Positions 31,002 through 38,369 of a stretch of DNA of 38,369 bases are shown one piece after another. The number at the start of each line of letters is the position of its first letter. Within the stretch, counting starts at the first letter, position 1. A model generated the notes under the pieces. The model was given only the letters and a program-made list of their open reading frames with translations. It was not told where the DNA came from and ran no database searches. The translations under genes were made by a program, and so were the position numbers. The stretch covers positions 1 through 38,369 of the forward strand of contig WHTP01000051.1 of the NCBI GenBank assembly GCA_009377695.1, given 5' to 3'. The stretch is from Hyphomicrobiales bacterium (GTDB lineage Bacteria; Pseudomonadota; Alphaproteobacteria; Rhizobiales; Xanthobacteraceae).

Positions 31002-31091
31002 GGAGAGGTGGCCGAGTGGCTTAAGGCGCACGCTTGGAAAGCGTGTATACGGGAAACCGTATCGTGGGTTCGAATCCCACCCTCTCCGCCA
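31002..31091 (+). tRNA. tRNA-Ser (anticodon GGA)
   Basis: A 90-base class II tRNA. The acceptor arms GGAGAGG and CCTCTCC pair, with G as discriminator and an encoded CCA. The anticodon arm CACGC-TTGGAAA-GCGTG gives anticodon GGA, reading UCC and UCU. A long variable arm (TATACGGGAAACCGTAT) and a GTGGG-TTCGAAT-CCCAC T-arm complete it. It is followed by a P4-type integrase gene, so its 3' end is the likely attachment site of the island. Confidence 0.96.
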
Positions 31092-31259
31092 GGTAAAGTG
31101 TCTGCCGTGGTCCACCCACGTCCGCCCACGTCCTAGAAATATCAACAATGCAGGCAATTTTGAGCTCTGGGCGGTCTATGTCTGTCCGCCAAAGTGTGCC
31201 ACTGTCCACGACCAAATCGGGGGTTACCTCGTGGGTTTTGGCGGACACTTGGAGGGGGC

Positions 31260-32504
31260 GTGCACAAGCTGACAGCGTTGAAGGTGAAGAACGCGAAGCC
31301 GGGCGACAAGCTGAGCGACGGCGGCGGCCTTAGGCTCGACGTGGACCGAAACGGCAACCGGAATTGGATTTTCCGGTTCACGTCGCCCGTGACGCGGAAG
31401 GAACGCTTCATGGGCTTGGGGCCAGTTGACGACGTCTCACTATCAGATGCCCGAGCCGCGGCGCAGGATGCCCGGAATCTGCTGCGGCAAGGCATCGATC
31501 CGATCGAACACCGCCATGCGCAGCGCACGGCCGCCAAGGTCGAAGCATCGCGCTCGATCACCTTCAATGCCTATGCCGAGCAATTCATTTCGAGTCGTGA
31601 GGCTGGGTGGAAAAACGACAAACATCGGCAGCAATGGCGGAACTCGCTGCGCGATTACGCTTATCCGCACATCGGCAACATGTCCGTCGCTGACGTGGAC
31701 ACCGCAGCTGTCATGAAGGTGCTGCGGCCGGTGTGGATGAGCAAGCCGGAAACCGGGACTCGGCTGCGTGGCCGCGTCGAAGTGATTCTATCGGCTGCCA
31801 AAGCCGAAGGGCTGCGCACGGGCGAAAACCCGGCGCTGTGGCGGGGCCATATTGATCAATTGCTGCCGAGCAAGAAGAAGGTTCGCGCGGTCAAGCACCA
31901 CGCTGCCCTGCCTTACAGCGAGATGACGGCGTTCATGGCTTCTGTGCGCACCGACAGGTCCGTGACCTCGAAGCTCTTGCGGTTCATCATCCTGACCGCG
32001 GCGCGCTACAGCGAAGCGGCATGCGCGGAAGGGCACGAGATCGACCGAAAGCGGCGGCTATGGACTGTCCCTGCCGCGCGGATGAAAGGTGGTCGACCGC
32101 ACGTCGTGCCTTTGAGCGACGCCGCGCTGGACGTGCTTGGCGAGCCGGGCCACGGGCTCCTGTTCGCCAGCGAGATGACAGGCCGGCCGCTGAGCGATGT
32201 TGCCTTGGCCAATGTGATCAAGCGCCACACCGAGACGCCCGCCACGACGCATGGTTTCCGTTCGACGTTCCGCGACTGGGCCGGCGACATGACGACATTC
32301 CCGCGCGAGGTGGCTGAGATGGCATTGGCGCATGTGGTCGACGACGAAACCGAGGCCGCCTATCGCCGCGGCACGGCACTGGAAAAGCGCCGCAAGCTGA
32401 TGGACGCCTGGGCAGCGTACTGCTCGAGGTCCACGAGTGGAAAAGTGGTCGCATTTTCGGGAGCCGATCAAGGGCGCGAAGCGCGAAAGGCGATGCAGAA
32501 GTGA
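31260..32504 (+). CDS. P4-type tyrosine integrase
   Basis: A 414-residue tyrosine recombinase. It opens with the DUF4102-like arm-binding domain (HKLTALKVKNAKPGDKLSDGG and GGLRLDV), then a core-binding SAM-like domain. The catalytic domain shows the first Arg in TAARYSEA, the HxxR box in THGFRSTFRDWA, a His in ALAHVV and the nucleophile Tyr in ETEAAYRRG. It would integrate the island into the 3' end of the adjacent tRNA-Ser, 168 bases upstream. The GTG at 31260 follows TTGGAGGG; an upstream extension would read through that ribosome site. The next gene overlaps by four bases. Confidence 0.93.
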   Translation: MHKLTALKVKNAKPGDKLSDGGGLRLDVDRNGNRNWIFRFTSPVTRKERFMGLGPVDDVSLSDARAAAQDARNLLRQGIDPIEHRHAQRTAAKVEASRSITFNAYAEQFISSREAGWKNDKHRQQWRNSLRDYAYPHIGNMSVADVDTAAVMKVLRPVWMSKPETGTRLRGRVEVILSAAKAEGLRTGENPALWRGHIDQLLPSKKKVRAVKHHAALPYSEMTAFMASVRTDRSVTSKLLRFIILTAARYSEAACAEGHEIDRKRRLWTVPAARMKGGRPHVVPLSDAALDVLGEPGHGLLFASEMTGRPLSDVALANVIKRHTETPATTHGFRSTFRDWAGDMTTFPREVAEMALAHVVDDETEAAYRRGTALEKRRKLMDAWAAYCSRSTSGKVVAFSGADQGREARKAMQK

Positions 32505-33169
32505 ACGGGTTGACGTTGCCTCTCGATGCCAACACCCTGTCATCCTGGACAAGCCGGGGAGCAGTAGCTGCCTGGATGCTCTTCCCAGACGACGAGGCTT
32601 GGCGCAACAAGGTCATAGCAAATGCAGCTGTGCAAGAGGGACTCGAAAAACTTAACACAGGTCGTCTCGGGCAGGACCAGTATGAAGGCCTCGTGCTTCT
32701 AGCACTCGGTGCCGCGCCAGCGGATGATATTGCGCGAGCTTGGGATGAACGCGCGGAGCGAGGAATGGGTGCGGGGATGATTGTCTACAAGGTGTGTCCT
32801 CGCATTGTGCGAGATGAGGCGGCGCCGATGCAGCGGACCATGCGGGAAGTCGGATCGGCAATTTGGCGACGATCGGCGAGTGCATCAAAGCACGTCAATA
32901 CCGCCGTGTGGAAAACCTATAAGCCGGTGGCAGCACTCTGGGCCGCGTTCATCTATCTCTACGAGGACGGCGACACAGAATCAGTCGAGTTTCCTTGTCG
33001 GCCAAGTGAACTGCCAGCTTTCCTGGCTCTCGCTGAGGCATACCGCGAACTAGCAGAAAGGACGACACCGCCACGGCGAAACCAAGCGGTCCTGAAGCCT
33101 GGCGATTCGATCCAGCTACCTGAATCGGTCATTTCAATTTTGCCCCCGGGCACGCTTTCCATTTCCTGA
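32501..33169 (+). CDS. Hypothetical island protein coupled to the integrase
   Basis: A 222-residue protein starting at a GTG that overlaps the integrase stop (GTGA). It begins LTLPLDANTLSSWTSRGAVA and has a middle helix-rich part (RTMREVGSAIWRRSASASKH), one hydrophobic stretch (VAALWAAFIYLYED) and a Pro/Arg tail. I do not recognise it. It has no signal peptide. The coupling suggests that it is made together with the integrase and could help in excision control or carry an unrelated cargo function. Confidence 0.6.
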   Translation: MNGLTLPLDANTLSSWTSRGAVAAWMLFPDDEAWRNKVIANAAVQEGLEKLNTGRLGQDQYEGLVLLALGAAPADDIARAWDERAERGMGAGMIVYKVCPRIVRDEAAPMQRTMREVGSAIWRRSASASKHVNTAVWKTYKPVAALWAAFIYLYEDGDTESVEFPCRPSELPAFLALAEAYRELAERTTPPRRNQAVLKPGDSIQLPESVISILPPGTLSIS

Positions 33170-33265
33170 AGCGCCTCACTCGACTGTTCCGGTTAAGAAA
33201 GGAACAGACGGGCACCATCCGTTCGATTACATGGCAACCATCGTTCCGGCACAGGCCGGGACAAC

Positions 33266-33484
33266 ATGGATGGTGCCAGGATGGTCCTTCAACGCATTCT
33301 CCGGCGTTCTGAGGTTGAGCGCGCAACCGGCCTTAAGCGGAGCGCGATCTACGCCAACATCGCCGCAGGTCGATTCCCGAAGCCCGTCCCGCTCGGAGAG
33401 AAAGCGGTTGGTTGGCTGGAATCCGAAATTGCGGCCTGGCAGCAAGACCGTGTCCTTCAGCGCGATGCGAAGGCGGGGGCGTGA
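33266..33484 (+). CDS. AlpA-family small DNA-binding regulator
   Basis: A 72-residue winged-helix protein with ILRRSEVERATGLKRSAIY, AAGRFPKPVPLGEKAVGWLE and a C-terminal SEIAAWQQDR helix, the standard AlpA layout. AlpA-type proteins in integrated elements switch on the integrase or act as excision factors. ATGs at 33266 and 33281 are both possible; the second gives MVLQRILRRSEV, nearer to the usual length. It lies about 760 bases after the integrase. Confidence 0.88.
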   Translation: MDGARMVLQRILRRSEVERATGLKRSAIYANIAAGRFPKPVPLGEKAVGWLESEIAAWQQDRVLQRDAKAGA

Positions 33485-33600
33485 TGTGCTCGCCAATGTA
33501 GCTGACCGCCACGCAGCGGGGCGGGAGCGAGTGAACAGACGAAGCGAATGGCTGATCGAGAGCCAGGCCGCAGGATTGCGGCGATTTCGGAAAACGCGTG

Positions 33601-34245
33601 ATGCCTCTTGAAACGTCGAACGTCGAGCAGCCCCCCGACGATCTCGACTCTGCATTTTGCGGCCCGGGCGTTGCGGTGTCGGGCCGTTCCACGAGACTTC
33701 CGCCAATCGCTGCCATGGTCGCCGAAATGTTCGCAGCCGAACATGCGGCCGGCGATATCGTTCGCGCCATCGTGGCCGCGGAACAGTCCGCAGGTAGACG
33801 GTCTGGCCGCCCCAACGAACGCGGTAGTCGCCTTAGCGACGACTGGCGACCCTCATCCGAGGACATCAAATACGCGCTTGCCCGCGGGATGGCGCGAGAA
33901 CGCATAGGCATCGAAGCCGAGAAGTTTGCGAACTACTGGATTGCCAAGAGCGGCACCGGCGCAACCAAACTTGACTGGTCGAGAACTTGGAAGACCTGGT
34001 GCATCAACTGCATGGAGAACCGCTATGTCATTGCCGCGAAAAGGCCTGATGCAGGCACCGGAACCGATTCCGCTCCCCGATTATCAGCGACCGGATCGGA
34101 TGCCATCATTTCCGGCATGGCTCGCCTCGCGCGTCGCGTCGATCAACGACGTGGTGCAGCCCGATCAGATCACCGGAAAACATCGCCCCGCGCCGACGCT
34201 CCCGCGCAGCTTGACTTTCAACGAGGCGGAACGCGCGATGATTGA
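33601..34245 (+). CDS. DnaT-like island replication protein
   Basis: A 214-residue protein. The central part, residues about 75-140, fits the DnaT C-terminal DNA-binding pattern: DDWRPSSEDIKYALARGMA, then EAEKFANYWIAKSG and LDWSRTWKTWCINC. Such domains occur in phage and plasmid replication-initiation proteins. After CMENR the frame runs on for about 70 residues of Arg-rich sequence that overlaps the next gene by 221 bases; this tail is probably not a natural domain. It may come from a lost stop or frameshift near 34025. N-terminal residues are disordered. A GTG three bases upstream of the ATG is an alternative start. Confidence 0.65.
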   Translation: MPLETSNVEQPPDDLDSAFCGPGVAVSGRSTRLPPIAAMVAEMFAAEHAAGDIVRAIVAAEQSAGRRSGRPNERGSRLSDDWRPSSEDIKYALARGMARERIGIEAEKFANYWIAKSGTGATKLDWSRTWKTWCINCMENRYVIAAKRPDAGTGTDSAPRLSATGSDAIISGMARLARRVDQRRGAARSDHRKTSPRADAPAQLDFQRGGTRDD

Positions 34246-34786
34246 AGATCACGTCCTCGAGCTGGCGGCTGCGTGTTCCCGCACTCCGGCCCGTGACCCC
34301 GAGGCCGAGGGCGAGATAGTGCTCGTGCTGACCAAAATGCAGCTGGCGCTGATGGCCGCGAAGCAAAACGAGGCCGGCGTTGAAGCGCGCGGCGAAGCTT
34401 ACCTCGCCGCTTTGGATGATCTCCCGCCGTGGGCCGTGCAAGCGGCAATGCATGCCTGGCATCGTGGGGAGGCCGGCAACGACGAGCGCGGGCGGCCCTG
34501 GGACTACAACTGGCAGCCATCGCCTGCCGCTCTGCGCCGAGTCGCGGTAGGCAAGCTCTGCAGGGTCACAACACGCGCAGATACGCTGCGCAAGCTACTG
34601 CGTGCAGAGCCATTAATAGACTACAGTGAGGAACACCGGCAGGAGATGCTGCAGCGGTTGTCCAAGCTCATGCGCGAAACTTTCGGAATCCCGCTGGTCG
34701 GCAAAGACGGCAGCAGCAGGACGGTCGGCGTAGCGCCGGCCGAGGGTGTCAACTGTGGGACGGAGCCAAGGCACAACCCGGCCTGA
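34025..34786 (+). CDS. Hypothetical phage/island protein
   Basis: A 253-residue protein whose ATG follows GGAGAA by six bases. It begins MSLPRKGLMQAPEPIPLP and contains ASRVASINDVVQPDQITG, MIEDHVLELAAACSRTPA, ALDDLPPWAVQAAMHAWHRG and WDYNWQPSPAALRRVA. The last two are typical of proteins that follow DnaT-like genes in rhizobial islands, perhaps replication accessory factors; the precise role is not known. There is no signal peptide. The first 221 bases overlap the preceding frame, and the codon usage and ribosome site favour this frame in the overlap. Confidence 0.6.
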   Translation: MSLPRKGLMQAPEPIPLPDYQRPDRMPSFPAWLASRVASINDVVQPDQITGKHRPAPTLPRSLTFNEAERAMIEDHVLELAAACSRTPARDPEAEGEIVLVLTKMQLALMAAKQNEAGVEARGEAYLAALDDLPPWAVQAAMHAWHRGEAGNDERGRPWDYNWQPSPAALRRVAVGKLCRVTTRADTLRKLLRAEPLIDYSEEHRQEMLQRLSKLMRETFGIPLVGKDGSSRTVGVAPAEGVNCGTEPRHNPA

Positions 34787-35157
34787 AGCACGAGGGTGGC
34801 TCCCGGCGACGTGGCGTCGTCGCAAGTAGGTGTGACCACGGGCGCGGCCACGCGTAGCTCGTGGGTCCGAAGCGATGGCCGCGGCTCCGGCTGGCATGGA
34901 CAATCGCCAAGGGCATGGGAAGAGCCCCGCACCAAAGCGGGGACTCCTCACCTATGTCCTTCGCTCCGACCGCTCACCAGCAGGCATGGGGTAGAGGTGC
35001 TGGAACTGGCGGCAAAGACGGCCCGCGCGGGGATGACGCCGGCTTCGAGGGAAGGGTTGCCCAGTGCCCGCTGGACGCCGGCGCGATCTACCCGAACGTC
35101 ACGTCGGCGTGGATCGAGCTCAGCCACGATCATGATGCGCATCCGCAGCGCTCGCAG
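34787..35157. other. Non-coding or decayed island sequence
   Basis: No gene is supported. Several frames of 60-130 codons on both strands have mixed composition and no ribosome site. A CCCCGC-ACCAAA-GCGGGG hairpin lies at 34925-34942 without a T-run. The stretch probably includes the eroded upstream part of the nusG-like remnant, but I could not read its N-terminal domain in any frame. Confidence 0.4.
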
Positions 35158-35159
35158 CC

Positions 35160-35349
35160 TTGTTCAACCTCGCCGATGAGGTTCTCGTAACCGACGGGCC
35201 GTTCGCCAGCTTCCCCGGCATCGTCGAGCGGGGCCATCGAAGAACTCGACTCCGAAACTCGAATCAGAGTAGCGGTATCGGTGTTCGGGCCTGCCACCCC
35301 TGTCGAACTCAGTGTCGATCAAGTCGAAAAGCTCGGCCTTTCAATCTAG
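35160..35349 (+). pseudogene. Frameshifted NusG C-terminal (KOW) fragment
   Basis: The first frame reads FNLADEVLVTDGPFASFPGI and VE, then loses sense. A frame change near 35235 restores IEELDSETRIRVAVSVFG, PATPVELSVDQVEKLGLS and a stop. This is the KOW domain of NusG, which has the pattern V.D.DGPFASF.G.VE and VSVFGR.TPVEL....VEK. The N-terminal domain is absent. NusG paralogues occur in rhizobial islands, so this is probably a degraded cargo gene rather than the housekeeping copy. A good terminator follows at 35419. Confidence 0.75.
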
Positions 35350-35418
35350 CAGCCACACCATCAGCCACACCCGGCCACCCGGTGTGCCGCGCACGCGCTA
35401 AGCACAATGCTTCGATTT

Positions 35419-35451
35419 AGGCCCGGCCGCCAATAAGCCCCGGGCCTTTTT
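35419..35451 (+). terminator. Rho-independent terminator after the nusG remnant
   Basis: Eight-base-pair stem AGGCCCGG/CCGGGCCT with a 13-base loop, followed by TTTT. It is a retained terminator of the decayed gene. Confidence 0.85.
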
Positions 35452-35500
35452 CATTGTAGGGCGTGTACTCAATAATCCGCCCACAACGTGCTCGCGCAAG

Positions 35501-35536
35501 GTCCGCTTTTACCCCAATAGCGACCGAAGAGCGGAC
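35501..35536. repeat. Inverted repeat GTCCGCT ... AGCGGAC
   Basis: Seven-base arms flank a 22-base spacer containing TTTTACCCCAATAG. A related string, TCCGCTTTACCCCAATA, recurs at 36607-36623, so copies lie on both sides of the TauE-type gene. They may be parts of a dispersed intergenic repeat or traces of the element that brought the gene. Confidence 0.5.
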
Positions 35537-35699
35537 ATTCCGAAATTGACGCTCAGGGCCACTTCCGGACATCGGATGTTCAAGGACAATGAGACCACCG
35601 TGTGCGGCCGCCAGGATTTGTGTGTTATTTTCTTTCTTGGACCGGGCCCAGCTGAGGCCGGCCACGGACGGTAACTTGCTTGTCAAGACGGGGTTGCCA

Positions 35700-36485
35700 G
35701 TGGATTTCATCATCATAGGCGTCGTCGCGTTCGCCGCATCGGCGCTGACGTTCTTTTCCGGCTTTGGACTCGGTACGCTTTTGTTGCCGGCGTTTGCGTT
35801 GTTCTTTTCAGTGCCGGCCGCCGTTGCGGCCACGGGCGTCGTGCATTTCTTGAACAACCTGTTCAAGGGGACGCTGATATTCCGCACCGCTCATTGGCCA
35901 ACGGCGCTCAGGTTCGGAATTCCCGCTGTACCCGGAGCGATCGCCGGCGCGCTGCTGTTGAGCTACCTGGGTGAAATGCCAGCGTTCCGCTGGAGCGCAT
36001 TCGGTCGCGAATTCGTGCCTTCGACCGCCGGCGTCATTATCGGTGCGGCGCTGATATTGCTGGCGGTACTTGAATTGATGCCGTGGTTTCAAAGATTGGC
36101 GGCGCCTCCACGTTTGGTTCCGCTAGGTGGATTACTGATGGGTTTCTCGGGTGGCCTTACCGGTCAGCAAGGCGCGCTGCGCTCTATATTCCTTTTGAAG
36201 AGCGGTCTCGATGCGCCAAGGTTCATCGCAACGGGAACGATGGTCTCAATCTTCGTCGACCTTTCACGCTTGCCCACGTATTTCGCGTCGTTCACGCGTG
36301 GCACGCTCGACTTGAGTGGACGCGAGGGGCTGTTGGTGGCGTTCGGCACCGCCTGCGCATTCGCAGGCGCGTGGCTCGGTGCCAGCTATTTCAAGAAGGC
36401 GACCATAGAGGTTGTGCGTTATCTCGTTGCCGGGCTCATGTTGCTAATTGGTGCGGGTCTGGTGTTCGGCGTCCTCGGTGCATGA
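35700..36485 (+). CDS. Second TauE/SafE-family permease
   Basis: A 261-residue membrane protein of the TauE/SafE type with about eight helices. The first repeat, SALTFFSGFGLGTLLLPAFA, and second repeat, GGLLMGFSGGLTGQQGALRS, contain the family glycine clusters, here as GFGLG and GFSGG. It differs clearly from the 24970-25902 member and is not a recent duplicate. Function is probably export or import of a small anion. The start is uncertain: the GTG at 35700 directly precedes the first helix (DFIIIGVVAFAA), while the frame is open to 35589. No clear ribosome site was found. Inverted repeats flank it in island sequence. Confidence 0.82.
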   Translation: MDFIIIGVVAFAASALTFFSGFGLGTLLLPAFALFFSVPAAVAATGVVHFLNNLFKGTLIFRTAHWPTALRFGIPAVPGAIAGALLLSYLGEMPAFRWSAFGREFVPSTAGVIIGAALILLAVLELMPWFQRLAAPPRLVPLGGLLMGFSGGLTGQQGALRSIFLLKSGLDAPRFIATGTMVSIFVDLSRLPTYFASFTRGTLDLSGREGLLVAFGTACAFAGAWLGASYFKKATIEVVRYLVAGLMLLIGAGLVFGVLGA

Positions 36486-36559
36486 AAGAGAGAAAACCTC
36501 GCCATGGAGCACACACGATAGGTCCTCCCAGTCGTCAAGGTTCATCGATGACACGGAAT

Positions 36560-36630
36560 GTCCGGTTGGGGTCACAACTCGTAAGTCTCAAAGCGAGCAA
36601 ATGTTTTCCGCTTTACCCCAATAACCGGAC
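36560..36630. repeat. Inverted repeat around a 42-base spacer
   Basis: GTCCGGTT-GGGGT (36560-36572) pairs with ACCCC-AAT-AACCGGAC (36615-36630), with a three-base bulge. It shares the ACCCCAATA core with the repeat at 35501. No gene is visible between the TauE-type stop and the 36841 gene, apart from this and the tRNA fragment. Confidence 0.5.
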
Positions 36631-36720
36631 TCTGTTGACGAGGATTGCTTCTTCCGAGTCGGGCCATGAGCAGCCGTTGCGATCAGCTCGCCTGTCGCCG
36701 CTGAGCCGCGTCGCAACTAA

Positions 36721-36765
36721 CTTGCCAAGCTGCATCCGAGGGTTCGATTCCCTTCGCCCGCTCCA
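36721..36765 (+). repeat. tRNA-Gly(GCC) 3' fragment, probable attachment site
   Basis: The 3' half of a tRNA-Gly from the anticodon loop to CCA. It shows TTGCCAA (anticodon GCC) with the 3' anticodon arm GCTGC, T-arm GAGGG-TTCGATT-CCCTT, acceptor strand CGCCCGC, U-type discriminator (T) and CCA. The 5' half is absent: the bases before the loop (CTAAC) do not pair with GCTGC, so the break falls at the anticodon loop, the usual crossover point for tRNA-targeting integrases. It is therefore read as a displaced att half-site of an element other than the tRNA-Ser one. Confidence 0.75.
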
Positions 36766-36840
36766 GGCGGAGCCGTGGTACGCTTGCCCCCATTGGGGTC
36801 CGATGCGGCGGGGACGAGATGCCGCTGGGAGGGCAAGGTG

Positions 36841-37689
36841 ATGTCGCCGAAGGTCGCTTTGATCGGCGCGTCGGCCGTGATCGTGCCGGTCTTAGCCTAT
36901 GCCGATGATGGTATCGAGTATCATTTTGGCTTTCTGAGTGCGGTCAACATCGGCGATGTCGGTGAGAAGGAAGTTGAGTCCCGAATAGAAAGTCGTCTGG
37001 GGAAGCGCGCCGGTTCTTACAATGCGCTATCCCACAAGGTAGAGGCGGAATTTGTCCCATGGCAAGATTTTCGCCTCTCGGTAGCGACGTCGGTCGCCTA
37101 TCACGACATCGTCGGTGTACCCGGCCTCGACGACCGTAATTGGGGAGCGTTCAACGGCATATCGCTGGGATTCAGATACCGGCTGCTCGATCGCGAGCAT
37201 GCACCGTTCGGACTTGCTATCGAAGCCGAACCTCAATGGAGCCGCGTGGACGGTACGAGCGGCGCGCCGGTGGACCAATATGGCAACCAGCTATCGGTGT
37301 TGGTCGACAAGGAGCTAATTCCGAACCGTATCATCTCAGTATTTAATCTCGTCTACGAGCCCGAGGCGTCGCGTTCTCGCATCACCGGCGCGTGGTCCCG
37401 TGAATCGACCTTCCGCGTCGCAGCCGCAGTCATGGCTCAGCCGCAACCCAACTTCTTCGCAGGCGCGGAGGCGCGGTACCTGCGGAAGTACGAGGGCCTT
37501 GCGCTCGATACCTTCGAAGGGCACGCGCTGTACCTAGGCCCAACTGTGTCCGCGAAGCTCGGCCAATACTGGCTCCTGGCTGCTTGGAACATCCAGGTTG
37601 CGGGGCGTTCAGTCGAAGAACCGGGACGGCTCGACCTCAAGAACTTCGAGCGGCATCAGGTCAGGTTCAAGTTCGGCTTCTCTTACTGA
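36841..37689 (+). CDS. Outer-membrane beta-barrel protein, unknown function
   Basis: A 282-residue secreted protein with signal peptide MSPKVALIGASAVIVPVLAY cleaved before ADDGIEYH. The rest alternates amphipathic strands (FRLSVATSVAYHDIVG, GISLGFRYRLLDREH, GLAIEAEPQWSRV) and ends FKFGFSY, where the final aromatic fits a barrel-insertion signal. It is probably a 12- to 14-strand outer-membrane barrel; I do not recognise the family. The ATG at 36841 is preferred because the signal peptide starts there and GGAGGGCAAGG lies just upstream. The gene sits just outside the tRNA-Gly fragment, so it may belong to the flanking chromosome or to an adjacent element. Confidence 0.7.
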   Translation: MSPKVALIGASAVIVPVLAYADDGIEYHFGFLSAVNIGDVGEKEVESRIESRLGKRAGSYNALSHKVEAEFVPWQDFRLSVATSVAYHDIVGVPGLDDRNWGAFNGISLGFRYRLLDREHAPFGLAIEAEPQWSRVDGTSGAPVDQYGNQLSVLVDKELIPNRIISVFNLVYEPEASRSRITGAWSRESTFRVAAAVMAQPQPNFFAGAEARYLRKYEGLALDTFEGHALYLGPTVSAKLGQYWLLAAWNIQVAGRSVEEPGRLDLKNFERHQVRFKFGFSY

Positions 37690-37726
37690 TTCCGGGAGTG
37701 CGTTGCCTGCCCGCTGGCCTAGCGTC

Positions 37727-38116
37727 TTATGTGAGCCAGAAGTACTTGTATGCCAGCCACGCCACTAGAGCGATGGCAGCAATCCAAATAGCGACGATTG
37801 CCGCTGCGGCACCTCGACTGACAGGACGGTCCTGCGCGGCGTCGGCCAAGGCGCGGTGCTCGGCCATGACGTCGGCGGGAATGAGCCGGATTACAAGAAG
37901 GATACCGAGGGGCAAGATAATCAACTCGTCCAGGTAGCCGATGACCGGAATGAAGTCCGGGATGAGGTCAATCGGTGAGAGGGCGTACGCCGCGACGGCC
38001 ATGGCCAACAGCTTCGCGTACCACGGCACGCGCGGGTCGCGCCTAGCGAGGTAGAGCGCATGGACGTCCCGCTTGACCGTCCGCGCCCACTGCTTCCAAT
38101 TTTCGAGCGTTGCCAT
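37727..38116 (-). CDS. YkvA/DUF1232-family membrane protein
   Basis: A 129-residue protein with the DUF1232 core RDPRVPWYAKLLAMAVAAYA followed by SPIDLIPDFIPVIGYLDELI, the signature of the YkvA family. It has a helix before and two after, ending in AIVAIWIAAIALVAWLAY. Its function is unknown; it probably sits in the inner membrane. The ATG at 38116 gives MATLENWKQWAR, while an ATG at 38140 adds eight residues. It is convergent with the outer-membrane protein gene. Confidence 0.88.
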   Translation of the reverse strand: MATLENWKQWARTVKRDVHALYLARRDPRVPWYAKLLAMAVAAYALSPIDLIPDFIPVIGYLDELIILPLGILLVIRLIPADVMAEHRALADAAQDRPVSRGAAAAIVAIWIAAIALVAWLAYKYFWLT

Positions 38117-38228
38117 GGTCGTCGCGACATGAACCAGCAACCTGACCGAGGGTCAATGGTCGCCGCCGGACCAGCGTGCGGGAGCCCATGTGTGAAGTCC
38201 CAATGATCTGGATGCCGATGACCGCTTA

Positions 38229-38369
38229 GGGTCTTGGTTGTGTGAAAACGTGCTGAGGGAAGCGATTCTCAGCGTATGATTCCTGCGCGATTTGCGGAGT
38301 GATCGGGATGAGACGCTTCATTGAGGGCATGGACCGCCAGCAGAGCACTCTATTTCCAGAGTGCCTGGA
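38229..38369 (+). mobile_element. Left end of an insertion sequence (IS1182-like)
   Basis: An open frame from the ATG at 38308 runs off the window edge with MRRFIEGMDRQQSTLFPEC. This matches the start of the IS1182-group transposases of Rhizobiales (F.EG.DR.Q.TL.PE.L). About 80 bases of non-coding sequence precede it, starting around GGGTCTTGGTTGTGTGAAAA, which I take as the probable left terminal repeat; the exact end is not proven because the other end is outside the window. Confidence 0.7.
38308..38369 (+). CDS. Transposase N-terminus (truncated by window edge)
   Basis: Only the first 20 residues are present (MRRFIEGMDRQQSTLFPECL). They fit the N-terminus of IS1182-family DDE transposases. 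Nothing can be said about whether the gene is intact. Confidence 0.65.
   Translation, partial: MRRFIEGMDRQQSTLFPECL

Noticed and set aside
33466-33611. Short frame between the AlpA-like and DnaT-like genes
   Set aside because: About 48 Arg-rich codons with no ribosome site; it overlaps the AlpA end and has no recognisable features.
34952-35190. Possible gene upstream of the nusG remnant
   Set aside because: Composition is random-like, there is no ribosome site, and no part of a NusG N-terminal domain could be read.

Overview
The window reads as GC-rich chromosome of an alphaproteobacterium of the order Hyphomicrobiales (Bradyrhizobium / Rhodopseudomonas / Pseudolabrys-like). The basis is recognised protein families: a Rhizobiales-type porin, a Bug/TctC binding protein, an FdhA/Fdh3B/cytochrome b formate dehydrogenase, and the accessory set DUF6505-DUF6352-DUF3305-DUF3306 that usually travels with that enzyme. 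No search was run.

Layout. 1-667: 3' end of a TctC-type solute-binding protein. 778-21106: a compact formate dehydrogenase and molybdenum-cofactor locus. It holds a TusA-like protein, a degenerate MoeA-like protein, a MoeA fused to a periplasmic-binding-like domain, a WD40-cytochrome c fusion, a four-cluster ferredoxin protein (minus strand), five accessory genes joined by 4-base start/stop overlaps, an HTH-TorD fusion, a 69-70 residue Tat peptide, fdhA, fdhB and fdhC. After an array of four long CTAG-bounded hairpins come mobB and a canonical moeA on the plus strand, then mobA, fdhD and an unlisted 41-aa peptide on the minus strand. 21107-24969: small secreted or membrane proteins, a porin with a long AT-rich leader region and a clean terminator, and a Gly-rich 101-aa protein. 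24970-30818: a TauE/SafE permease, a decayed methyltransferase, and an oxyanion-uptake operon (tupB-tupC-tupA-modA-like) diverging from an HTH/ligand-binding regulator. 30835-38369: a tRNA-Ser(GGA) with its promoter and a broken upstream copy, then a genomic island. The island carries a P4-type integrase, an AlpA-like regulator, two overlapping replication-type genes, a nusG fragment, a second TauE/SafE permease, a tRNA-Gly(GCC) 3' fragment that looks like an attachment site, an outer-membrane protein, a YkvA/DUF1232 protein, and the left end of an insertion sequence cut by the window edge.

How it fits together. The tup/mod-like system imports tungstate or molybdate. MoeA inserts the metal, and MobA/MobB make the bis-guanine-dinucleotide cofactor. 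FdhD supplies sulfur to the cofactor, the HTH-TorD protein chaperones the Tat substrate, and FdhABC oxidises formate on the periplasmic side and passes electrons through haem b to quinone. The same ligand-binding domain type appears fused to MoeA and to the DNA-binding domain beside the uptake operon.

Most striking observations: the four-hairpin array behind fdhC, whose arms differ between elements yet stay complementary; the unexplained five-gene accessory cassette; and the reuse of the ligand-binding domain.
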